Part shown: positions 41,917 to 50,837 of the stretch, one piece after another
Numbering within the stretch: the first letter of the stretch is position 1
Layout of the letters: each line of letters begins with the position of its first letter
Assembly (NCBI GenBank): GCA_010015655.1
Contig: ML976719.1
Coordinates: 195,206 to 246,042 of the forward strand
DNA length: 50,837 bases
Origin: Bimuria novae-zelandiae CBS 107.79
Lineage: Eukaryota > Ascomycota > Dothideomycetes > Pleosporales > Didymosphaeriaceae
Reading direction: 5' to 3'
Position numbers and translations under genes: made by a program
The notes under the pieces: model-generated
What the model saw: the letters and a program-made list of their open reading frames with translations, nothing else
Told to the model about the DNA's origin: nothing
Databases searched by the model: none

Positions 41917-42406
41917 AGGCCGTTGTACTGCTATGCTAGGGTGACACAGCGTACTCGGACTTTCGTCCTAGTACACACTTACCGGAGCGGGGTTCCAGAT
42001 GGGGATTTCCGATACGACATTAATAATGTAGAGAAACACACTGTAGTCAGACAATTCTCACAGTACTGTATATCGGCTTTGGAGTTGGTTGTTGTGAGCA
42101 CTTGAGAAATCTGGCGGCGACAACGAGCAAGACACTCCAGCAACCAGCGTCATAAACCGAGAGGGAGCGCCCGTGCGAGCAACTAGCCCCACAGACCCCC
42201 AAAATGAATGTCCGGAATGACAGCGATGGGGCCAACTGCAAACGAAAGCCTTCTGATTGCTAGCTCTTGTGATCAACCCGCTTCCTTCTAAACGCTACTC
42301 AGCATTCCCCAGCACCAATATCTACACTCCACGCCATGCTAGTGTATTCCGAACCCCTCCCGACTCGCCCAATTCTAGCTCATTCTGCAACTGCGCAAAC
42401 GCACAA
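41917..42406. other. Intergenic, no supported gene
   Basis: Upstream of the SANT-like gene on the minus strand. Overlapping short frames only. Confidence 0.5.
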
Positions 42407-42658
42407 CTACCGACTCATCGCCCACATCGCTCTAGCTTCCCTTTCTCGCAATTTCCTTTCCCGTTTTTCCGCGGCCGATTCAATGGTGTGCGTCGCGGAA
42501 GACGTCCGCTTTGACTTCCAAATCGATTTAAGGAGCGACTTCGTTGATGCCATTGTCGATATTGACCATCGGGATTTTGTCGATTGTGCGTCTTGGTCCT
42601 TCATATCGATGGAAATATCCCGTTCAGCAGCGGTCATTTGAATCTGAGACGTCGACAT
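42407..42658 (-). CDS. Small basic hypothetical protein, 83 residues
   Basis: ATG 42658 to stop at 42407. Starts MSTSQIQMTAAERDISIDMK, then a Ser/Lys-rich middle (STMASTKSLLKSIWKSKRTS) and a charged helical end (SAAEKRERKLREREARAMWA). Composition is protein-like, with a good start context, but no family is recognised and no homologue is recalled. It could be a chance frame. Confidence 0.35.
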   Translation of the reverse strand: MSTSQIQMTAAERDISIDMKDQDAQSTKSRWSISTMASTKSLLKSIWKSKRTSSATHTIESAAEKRERKLREREARAMWAMSR

Positions 42659-43540
42659 GGTTGTGGAGTTCTTAGTGTGGATTGTATGTATTGGACAATT
42701 CGTCGATCAGTTGAGCAGAGGTTGAGCTAAGCTTTAGCTTTGTGCAATGGATAGTTGTGCAAAAAGTGTATTGTTTGATGATTGCGTCGTCTTGATGATG
42801 AGCACCTCGGGTGGCAGAAAGAGTGCTTTGCTTCGCCTCTGCTGTGCCTCTGCTGTGCCTCTGCTACGATGAAGATGTTCTTGATCTGAAACTGGCCCCC
42901 GGTACGTCTCTTATTCACCTTCTTATACCTCATGCCATGAATATCGAATTGAGTCATCGTCCAGCAACACATCCGCGAGAGTGCAACTAATCGCCGCATA
43001 CTTCGCGTTGTAACACGCGCCCTTCCAGTCGCCGCATGCCCACTTCTGTTCACATTACTCACCGCGCCAGCCCTTCCGTCGCAGCATCTCCGGGTGATCT
43101 AGCCGTAACTGCGAAACAAAAAAGACAGCTTTCCAATCAGAAGCATACCTCACGACGCTTTTAGATGCGCAGCGGTCTGCGAGTTGTTGACCGGCAGCGG
43201 GGGCACAGTCAGCGTGAGAGAATGAGTCAAATCAAGCGCATTACGCTAGCCTCTTTCAGACGCGTTAAGCAAAGAGCTTGCTGTGCCGTGTCCATCGGCG
43301 TCCGTATTGCTCGCTCTTACATGCCATTATGAATTGGGCACATCTCTGAACGTTGCAAATGTGTCACCCGACAACTTGAGGCGTCTCTTGACAATTCGGT
43401 AGATTCGTATAGCACTGCATTCCAAGGTTTGAATGAGCTGCCTACAAGGAGGCGTCCTAACGCAATCCTCAGAATTGAACGGCACGGCGGACTCACTGCC
43501 TTGGATTTTTACAACGACTTTGTGGGCAATTAAAGAATCC
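42659..43540. other. Intergenic, no supported gene
   Basis: Short overlapping frames without motifs. A TGTGCCTCTGC word is repeated near 42841-42865. Confidence 0.5.
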
Positions 43541-44445
43541 TCAGAACACCACTTTGAGCTTGAACTTGTCCCCTTCGACGATTTCGTCCTTCCTGCTTAT
43601 AAGGACTTCCATATCCCATGGACAGCTTACGTATCTCCCACCCAGCCATTCCTTTCGCCAGGCAGCTAGCCATACAATTGTATCACCAGCAATGTCTGGA
43701 CGACCCGGCAGCATGTTTCGAATCGGTTCGGGGGTGCCCTCGGTGATCTTGGTCTTGATTGCCCTAGGATTGATATAGAAGGTCAATAGTCCTTCTCCCC
43801 GTACTCGGTCTGCATGGTCTCCGTCCACCTCACGACTGCGAGTTTCTAAGTCCGGTAGCTACTGCTTCCTGCGCGAACGCTCAAAGCGCCTGACGAAGCC
43901 ACGTTGATCATCGTACAGAGAGTGTTATCACTCGATCGCGATGATAACTGCGAGGGCAGGAAAGCTCGCGCCATGTTGATGAGTCCGTGTAGATTGACAT
44001 CCCACGTTCGCCAGTACACGTCAGGGTCGGTTTCGAGGAACGGGGCGTATGGCTCCATGTGGGCTGCATTGTTGATGATGACGTTGATGCATTCGCCAAA
44101 GCGTGCTGCTACAGTCTCGCGCAATGCCTGAACATCCTCTGGCTTTGCAATGTCAACCGTCCTGCTCAATACGTCGGGCTCTGGACGTCCAGCTTGGACG
44201 ACGGCTGTCTTCAGCTTCGAAACAAGCTCATCTGAAACGCCATGAAGATCGACCACTGTTATCGCAGATGCACCTGTACGAGCAAAAGCGGTAGCTGTAG
44301 CATACCCAACACCATCTTCCCAGGCCGCACCGGTCACTAGAACGTGCTTCCCAGCTAGGTCGAGCTTCAATGGGGAGATGTAGTCGTAGGTCGTTGAGTG
44401 ACGTTTGGCGATGAAGTCCTGGGGAGGTTTTCTTCCGTCTAACAT
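43541..44445 (-). pseudogene. Short-chain dehydrogenase/reductase (SDR) gene with stop and frameshift
   Basis: ATG 44445. The Rossmann nucleotide-binding motif is VLVTGAAWEDGVGYATATAF (TGxxxGxG with an insertion, as in some fungal SDRs). Also present are VDIAKPEDVQALRE, INNAAHMEPY (NNAG-type), NVASSGALS (catalytic Ser) and SSSYRT then TAG then KLAV, where the active site needs Y-x-x-x-K. The TAG at 43846-43848 therefore falls inside the catalytic motif. Downstream, WTETMQTEYGEK is followed by a one-base frameshift near 43800. The C-terminus (LLTFYINPRAIKTKITEGTP … WLAAWRKEWLGGRYVSCPWD) continues to 43541. Intact, it would be about 300 residues, a normal SDR length. Confidence 0.85.
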
Positions 44446-45161
44446 AGCTGAAAATGTTTTAACGTGGAAGTAATGTAAGGTTGATGTTAATACTAGGACG
44501 ACGCACCAGCCTTTAGCGCACGAAAGACCCGATAAATGAGGGTTTATCTATTGCAGGTCACCCCGACTTCCTTGGCGATGCTCAACTGCACCTGGGTACA
44601 CATGGTATGAAACACCGGAGTAATAGTCCCGACCGGAGCGGTGCACACTCGCGCTGTCTAATAAGATTTGCCAACGTAATATATGTCCGCGATCTGTAGT
44701 GATATGAACAGGCAATATAGATACTTTCAGCATATGAAGAGCGATAAAAGGCCATACGGAATCCTCTCATCTACCGTCAAGCTTTGCACGACGTGAGGAG
44801 AAGGAAAATACGATAGTTGGGGAATCAATCCGGTGTGTGCTTACCTGTGCCGCTATTCGTGCCGCACGCTGGATTGCAATTCAAGTCACAGTCCCAACCA
44901 CAGAACGCTACGCTTTGACTCAGACCAACATTCGCTGCATTGACCTCGAGATGCCTACACACATGTGCGACGATTGCCAGACGACGGACTGGACAAGATT
45001 GGAGACGTACTACGATCGCGCTAGACAATAATAGACTAACCTCATGCGGTTAGCGCTACATAACCGCGCCTCCCAGTGCCCATACGGACTCACGCTCTGT
45101 CTTTCTCTCCTTCGCCCAAATACACGGCACTAACTTGGTCTGCGATTTAGTATTTATCGAT
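44446..45161. other. Intergenic, no supported gene
   Basis: Several short frames on both strands, none with a motif. Confidence 0.5.
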
Positions 45162-45659
45162 GCCTTCGGTACGGAAGTCATATCGCGGTGCGCAGCGGCG
45201 ACAGAACTAGGTCGACGACCCAGATAACGCCCGCATCACAAAGTTGCCCAACGAGCTTCTTTTGCAGATCGCGTCTCATATGAATCAAGCTGGTCTTTGC
45301 GCAGTCAGCTCTACCTGTCGAAAATTGCGACTCATCGCCGAAGAGGGGAGAATCCCATCCCGTTGTGAAGGCTCTACGTCTGATGCAGATGCTAGGTGCT
45401 CTACTCCTCTTCAAAGCTCATCGCGCGTCGTAGCGATCGCAGCTGTTTGCTTTTCAGCTTTGTGCATGCACTCCTCAAGCAACCAGCTCGGAAGGCGTTC
45501 GTGCGGAGCCTGCATATCGAAACCACTGCCCGAACTTACAGGCATGCGGTCGGCAACTGCAGCAAATGCAAGTCGAAGCGCGCCTGCAAAGAGTTAGAGG
45601 TGACAATTGTGGGTTGTTTCGTGGGCAAAGAATTTCTGGGACAAGCGGGGAGGATGTAG
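45162..45659 (+). pseudogene. F-box gene fragment with stop and frameshift
   Basis: ATG 45162 opens MPSVRKSYRGAQRRQN, followed in the same frame by TAG (45210-45212) and then VDDPDNARITKLPNELLLQI plus ASHMNQAGLCAVSSTCRKLR, a good F-box. The expected continuation after it (FVHALLKQPARKAFVRSLHI, a leucine-repeat-like start) is in another frame (from about 45396), so a frameshift follows. The remainder ends at 45659 and the gene is short for this family. CAG to TAG is the likely first lesion. Confidence 0.6.
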
Positions 45660-46010
45660 TAAGACCTGGTTGACCCATTTGCATCAATGTCATGAGCCTG
45701 CGTTGGTTGGTCGATAACAAAGCTGCAAACAGGCAGATCGGTTTGATTGCGTCTTATACGATATTCATGTTTGCTGCGGCCAAAAATCCTTTCTTTCTGA
45801 GGCTGCCTATGTTCTGTTCCCGCTGCGAACCCACAAACACCCATTGAGAGGTTATTTGACAAGAACGTCGTAGAAGATTTGCTTGACTGCAACTAGAATA
45901 TACTTGCCCTCATGAAATGTCCGTATCATTGCCATGCCTGTTATACGGGACGACATGCCGTGTCGGTGACCGTTGAGCGACGGCGTCGAAGCGCTGAGGC
46001 TCCATATGGC

Positions 46011-46202
46011 CTACTCATCCCGCTTGGGCACTACGTTGGCGTAGTTCGAGCCTTGTTGGCCATATCCACCAGGGGGCGACTGAGCTGATGGAGGGAGAGT
46101 AGAGTATGGCGGCGCCGGGTCATCGGCTCGAGGTGGTGGCGGACCTGGCCGCAACTCGAGCTGCCCAATCCGAGGACGCTTTGCAGCCCGCATGACAGGC
46201 GG
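46011..46202 (-). CDS. Possible terminal exon, proline-rich
   Basis: An acceptor-like ACCACAG precedes 46202 on the minus strand. The exon encodes PPVMRAAKRPRIGQLELRPG, then a Pro-rich stretch, and ends NYANVVPKRDE at a stop. No upstream exon was identified before the hAT relic, so it may be a remnant. Confidence 0.3.
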   Translation of the reverse strand, partial: PPVMRAAKRPRIGQLELRPGPPPPRADDPAPPYSTLPPSAQSPPGGYGQQGSNYANVVPKRDE

Positions 46203-46595
46203 CTGTGGTACGGAAGTCAGTATGTGTGGCCTGGCAGGCAGGACAATCAACAAGCTATATTGCTATCTGCGAAAAGAGTAGAGTGAGGAGTCTATCGAGG
46301 AAGAAAGAAGCGGGCGAGGGCTTTATCTTGAAGTCAGTGGTCTGTGTACCTAGATGGAACCTTCTACACACACCACCTCTGACGTAAGTCACGTGGCTAC
46401 AGTATGGGATCTGCAGAGGGTATGTATACAAGCATACGACAGGGAGCGCCTCCCTCAACAGTCCTCCCAGATGTAGGAGCATGAATACAATATACATGGA
46501 GCATAAACATGCCAGCCTTGAATCTTTAGGTCCTTCTTTAACCATTATAGCGGTTAACCTTATTAGATAATAGTCTTTATAATACAGTCCCTTAC

Positions 46596-47310
46596 AGTGA
46601 TGTTCACGGATGGATTGGATATCCATCCATGCAAAATCCACAAAATCCATGGAAATCTAATCTATCCGTTTTAAGCTTATTATGTTCTACTATTAGACGC
46701 TATAGATGTCGCAAAAGCTTATTCTAGCGTTTAGTATTAAGTATATTTATCTTAACAGCTATTTTAGTATTAAGAATTGTTACTTTAGCCACGCAGGCGC
46801 TTAAACTAGATAACATATTAACACCTTATTAATAATATAGTAGAAATAGATTAATAAAGTGCCTTAGTATTTTAATATAAGAGAAAAGAGCACTATAAAA
46901 AACAGCGCGTAAAGTTCTAGTCTAATATCTCCTTATCTATATTATCTAATTTGTCTAAGTCCTCTATAGAGTTATTACTAATTTTAATTAATCCTGCCCT
47001 CTCCCATGAAGCCATACACTCGTGATGCCCTATAATATCGTCACTAAGACAATTACGGGGCTTCGTAATAAGGTTACCTGCGCCACTAAAAGCTCTCTCA
47101 GGTCTATTGCTTATAGGCATGGCAGAAAGTACGTTAAGAGCTATCTAAAATACTCTTAGCTAGCGTTGTTATTGCTCATCTTATTGCTACTAAATAAAAG
47201 GAGGAACATTAATAGCAAACTAAAAGAGCTTAAAGTACTTTACTAACTTATTACTATTTACCTATTATTTCTTATTTACCTTTACTTAACCTTTTCGCGC
47301 AAAGGTCTTC
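46596..47310 (-). mobile_element. hAT relic, truncated by a copia element
   Basis: A terminus-like CAGTGATGTTCACGGATGGA starts at 46596 and is followed by palindromic GGATATCCATCCATG words, the style of fungal hAT ends. Inside, the minus strand encodes a hAT C-terminus. The rest is displaced by the LTR beginning at 47311, so the remaining part should lie beyond the right edge of the window. Confidence 0.65.
46917..47215 (-). pseudogene. hAT transposase C-terminal (dimerisation) fragment
   Basis: 46917-47120 encodes MPISNRPERAFSGAGNLITK and then a CLSDDIIGHHECMASWERAG-type end, matching the hAT dimerisation domain at the protein C-terminus. Upstream to about 47215 the same frame gives NVPPFI and RVFQIALNVLSA, with TAA/TAG in place of Gln, so RIP has acted here too. 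Confidence 0.75.
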
Positions 47311-47462
47311 TGTAAGGGATAAGATGGGTAGCAAGTAGGAATGAGAGACTGAGTTGATTGTAACAAGCTGAACAGTGGAACTGCTTAAGTAGCAGAATCG
47401 TGATCAGCAACTAGTCTACATCAGGTTGGTGATATCATGTGATACCGTATTCCACTCTAACA
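47311..47462 (-). repeat. 3' LTR of the copia element, 152 bp
   Basis: On the minus strand it starts TGTTAGAGTGGAATACGGTA and ends TATCCCTTACA, with short inverted TGT/ACA termini. The left boundary coincides with loss of the hAT frame. The partner LTR is outside the window, so the 5-bp duplication cannot be checked. Confidence 0.75.
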
Positions 47463-47593
47463 CACCTCCCACAGCACAAAGTTAGCGGAGTGCTGTCAAG
47501 TAGAGTAATGCAAAATGAGTGGACAGAGGGCCTCCAGTGCACCTCCCTAGGAAGTACTCTATCATGGGACGATAGACGTAACAAGCTTATCCT

Positions 47594-50500
47594 CTACACC
47601 AACAACTTGTGGCGTATATCAGTCATTCCTAGTTGCTTCAAGAATCGCTCGTGCTTGCTACTGTCAGAGAGAGCCTTTGTCAATCCATCAGCGGGCATAT
47701 CAGCAGTTCCTATCCAGGTAACGTCAATGTTCCCAGCTTCAACTTGCTCGCGGATCCACATCTAATGTACTTTAATATGTCTTAGCTTTGTGTCGAGCTT
47801 TTCTTCGTCCTTATTAGCGATAGAGACTGTTTGCTGGTTATCGCAGTACAACGTAGGTCGAACCTCTAGATTAAATCCAATAGCTTCAAAGGTGTTCATC
47901 CACCAGGATAACTCAGTGCCAGCAGTCGATAGGGCGAATAGTTCAGCTTCAGTAGTCAATTTAGCAACGGATCTCATAATTTTTGCCTTCCAATCAATAA
48001 CCATTCCATAGAGCTTGAACACATAGGCAAATAAGCTTCGAGCAGTATCAGGATCGTCAGCAAACGCAGCATTAGAGGCACTAAAGAATAATAACTCCTT
48101 AGCTTCCTTATTATTAATTTAATAAATGTAGTTAGCGTTCTCAGAGCGTGCTGTCGTTGCTCCAATTACCCAGAATCAAAAGTCGTATAAGTACTGCCAC
48201 ACAGACTTGGCAGCAGCAAGATGCTTTTAGCTTGGATTGTTTAGATGGCGGGCAAGTATTGAGTGCGTCTTTGCCACATCAGGCCGGGTAAAGTATGAGA
48301 TGAAACCCAGACATCTAACTAGGATCTGATATAGGCGGGTACGCTCCTCGTTAGGCTCATCCGTGCTAGGGGGAAGATAAGACTCGCGTAGAGGGACCTT
48401 AGGGTGTCGGCTTCCCTAAAGTAGATTGTGATCGTGGCAGACTTTTGCAATATAAGAGTCTTAAATCATCCAGACCTTGCCTTTTACATAGTCTCTAATA
48501 ATGCGTATTCCTAGGAACCAACGTAGTTCTCCTAAGCTCCGTGTCTCGTATCGTTTCATGAATTCGCGTTCAAACTGTTAATAATATTGCTGATCGCCTT
48601 TGCGGAAAAGGACGACGATATCATCCACGTAGTAGAATAGTATCAGCTTGCCATTAGTGAATAGGCAGGGGATACCTTTTACTTGCGTAAAGCCTATATC
48701 AACCAGTGTCTTCTTCAGAAGTTTATGCCACAGCGCTAGAGCATCCTTGAGCCCATACAGTGCTCGGCGTAGTCGCATCATATTGCCTAGCCTGTCTCGG
48801 AACCCATCCGGAGTCCAGACGTAACAGAGTCGGGCAAGATACGCATTGAGAAAAGCATTCTTGACATCGTACTGGTAGGCAAGGAGCCCGAAAGCGCACA
48901 TGATAGCGATGAGGAAGCGGAGCGTTCGAGCCGCAAGTGTAGCTGCGTAGGTATCATCCCAAGTCGTCTGCAAATCTCCTCTCACGACTAGTCGAGCCTT
49001 GTAGCTAGTCAAGTAGCCATCAGCATCGAACTTGTACGTGAAAACCCACATTAGCGGTAGAGTCTCAGCATCAGGGTGATCCTTTACATCGTCCTTTACT
49101 CTCTCGAATACGCCTTTGTGAAGCTGCTCCTTAATCTCCTTGTCTGCAGCAGCAAACCACTTATCAGCGTCAGGGCGGGATTTGATCTCAGCCCAGTTCT
49201 TTGGTGGCGGCGGCAGGCGATCACGGTGAACCTTCCACTCTTTATTTGGGGGCAACTGCACGATGGCTGTAGCAAACGTTTGCCAGTACAGAGACGCGTG
49301 CGTACTGAAGTGGTCCCTAGGCGTATCGTCTCCTCTATCACCTCCCCGACGACGGGACCCTAGAACGATATTGTCTGCAGCAATATTAGGGTTTATCCGT
49401 CCTGGTGCATTGTTCTCGCGGCGGTTTGGCGCAGTATCTCCAGGAGCAATCTCTCTCCAGCCTTTTGGTTGGGAACGATTATGAGTGATAGGTACCGGTG
49501 TCTCTCTGGGTGTGGGTAATCCTCTATAGGCCTCCTGATGAATCTGCTCTTCGGCACCATCTGGCCCAGTATCCTCTTCTTCATCTTCAGCATCATCCTC
49601 AACTCTTGGTTGACGAAGTGTCATGTCACGACGGATCTGCTTAATAACAGGGTCCTCCTCTTCGTCTGATGAATCGATATTAAGGATAGTAACCACACGT
49701 TGTTCCTCCTCAGTCAAAAGCTGAGGTTCTAGCGGAGAATACCGTTGTTGTTATAAGAAAACGACGTCTCGGGTGCGAACAACCCTATCGCTTCCTGGGA
49801 CCCAGATACGAAAGATGTTTGTTCCTTCGTATCCAACAAGCCATCCAGTGATCGCTCGTACTTCAAGCTTGTCACCTTTAGCTATCTTTGTGTTTCGAAA
49901 TAGAGCCTTTGCTCCGATAACATCTACGTGCGCTAGAGATGGCTTCATCTTGCGCACAACTTCGTAGGGTGTCTTCCAACCAGTAACTTCTGTTGGTAAT
50001 CGATTGAGCATGTACATGGCCGTCAAGCACAGCTCGTTTGTTAGCGTCTTAGGCAGATTTGCTGCAATTCGCAGTGTCCTAGCCATTGTGATGATGAGAT
50101 TGCCAGCCTTCTCAGTAAGGCCAGTCATCTCTTCCGCTCCAACAGCACGAGGCTCAACTGCGATGCCTAGATCTTCAAAGATATCCCAGAGATCAGCAAA
50201 GCCTTTCTCATTGTCACAACGAATGTACACAACAATGGCGTCGAATTAAGTACGTATCTGTGCCAGCATTTGTCGAACGGCGCGTGTAAGAGTCTCCTTC
50301 TTCTTATCACGAAGAGTCTTCCCTAAATAGTATCTACTATGTTAACACACAGCGTGTAAGAGCCACTTGTCCCCGTTGTAGCAAGCTTCGCCGGTCTTTC
50401 GTAGTTGTATAAGGTCAATGCTAATACGTTTAAAGGGGCGTGTCGCAGGCTCGCGTTAAGGGCGTCGACTAATAATCTTAGAGAGCTTTGAGTTGATGCA

Positions 50501-50782
50501 ACTCTCACATTCCTTCCATTGCGGGGCCTAGGGGCCAGTAACGAGCTTGATACCATCCACTGCCTGCTCTAGGTGTTCAATCGCGCGTCGTCCTGCATGA
50601 GCTAGCATCTGATGAGCTTCTATAGGGGTGACTTGTAGAGGCTTGCGCTCTATATGGCTTGGCTTAGCTAACTTTAATTGAATCGCAAATGTGTACAACT
50701 CTGATGCGTTCGGGCGTGTTGCCTTGTTGGAGTCCATAACCCAATGGCCACCCTGCTTATCGAGTGTGCAGAATATGTCCAT
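47594..50782 (-). pseudogene. Copia Pol polyprotein (integrase, reverse transcriptase, RNase H), several stops
   Basis: 50528-50782 contains the pre-integrase zinc region (HQMLAHAGRRAIEHLE, then CESC). The integrase core follows: RISIDLIQLRK with the first Asp at about 50430, IRCDNEKGFAD with the second Asp, and MTGLTEKAGNLI with the Glu. The linker is acidic. Reverse transcriptase (48578-49717) shows LLAYQYDVKNAFLNAYL and LFYYVDDIVVL (the YVDD box). RNase H has AELFALSTAGTELSWW, LYCDNQQTVSIAN and KLRHIKVH, and the frame ends DIRHKLLV at TAG 47594. Stops or frame breaks occur near 50535, 50340, 50250, 49750, 48575, 48418, 48170 and 47763, so this copy is dead; several are TAA/TAG at Gln positions. 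Confidence 0.88.
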
Positions 50783-50837
50783 TGGAGCGCTCCTCAGATA
50801 GAGACAGCTACGTCCCGAGTCGAACTCAATACCAACT

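Larger units (their letters stand above)
47311..50837 (-). mobile_element. Ty1/copia LTR retrotransposon, 5' part outside the window
   Basis: Order on the minus strand is integrase (50782 downwards), reverse transcriptase, RNase H, polypurine tract, 3' LTR: the copia arrangement with integrase before reverse transcriptase. A purine-rich GCTGTGGGAGGTG (47463-47475 complement) directly precedes the LTR. It inserted into the hAT relic. Gag and the 5' LTR lie beyond 50837. Base composition is only mildly RIP-like. Confidence 0.9.

Overview
The window reads as a nuclear genome fragment of a filamentous ascomycete (Pezizomycotina, most likely a dothideomycete). The evidence is 49-61 nt GT-AG introns with CTAAC/CTAAT branch sites, a HET-domain gene, fungal Rrg7, Mediator Med21, a ThrE/Prm10-type membrane protein and a MATE-like transporter. 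AT-rich blocks carry old transposon genes whose frames survive except that CAA/CAG/TGG codons have become TAA/TAG, the signature of repeat-induced point mutation (RIP). The sequence is bimodal: GC-equilibrated gene islands alternate with AT-rich repeat islands.

Layout. 1-1086: one end of a Tc1/mariner element. 1353-3673: a HET-TPR-ankyrin incompatibility-type gene with two in-frame stops. 3674-6913: no gene, then AT-rich repeats. 6914-19250: a nested transposon pile. It starts with a two-gene Tc1-like element (6914-10286), then a Fot1/pogo element (10289-12400) sitting at a TA dinucleotide between two Tc1-like termini. A second Tc1-like relic follows from 12403, broken by a 4.7 kb Mutator-like element (12490-17208) with a 10-bp target duplication, a 386-bp solo LTR (17470-17855) with a 5-bp duplication, and a 165-bp GC-rich insert. 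19710-21811: a second Fot1-like element.

23653-30113 is a gene island: a decayed medium-chain reductase, RRG7-like, MED21-like (divergent from RRG7) and a four-exon ThrE/Prm10-like gene. 31567-36001 is a hAT element flanked by an imperfect 8-bp duplication. It is itself interrupted by a Tc1 element (34041-35382) that contains the 975-base assembly gap. The hAT ends 29 bp from the stop codon of a MATE-like transporter gene (36031-37732). 39062-46202 holds two broken F-box genes, a three-exon nuclear-type protein of unknown function, a broken short-chain dehydrogenase and small uncertain frames. 46596-50837 is a hAT relic cut by a Ty1/copia retrotransposon on the minus strand that runs off the window.

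The most unusual parts are a Tc1-like element carrying a second, convergent, non-transposase gene, and a Mutator-like element carrying an apparently intact seven-exon zinc-finger gene. The short introns of that element repeatedly contain AATGCATT/AATACATT palindromes. Transposon boundaries given here rest on terminal repeats plus target duplications read directly; family names rest on recalled family motifs.
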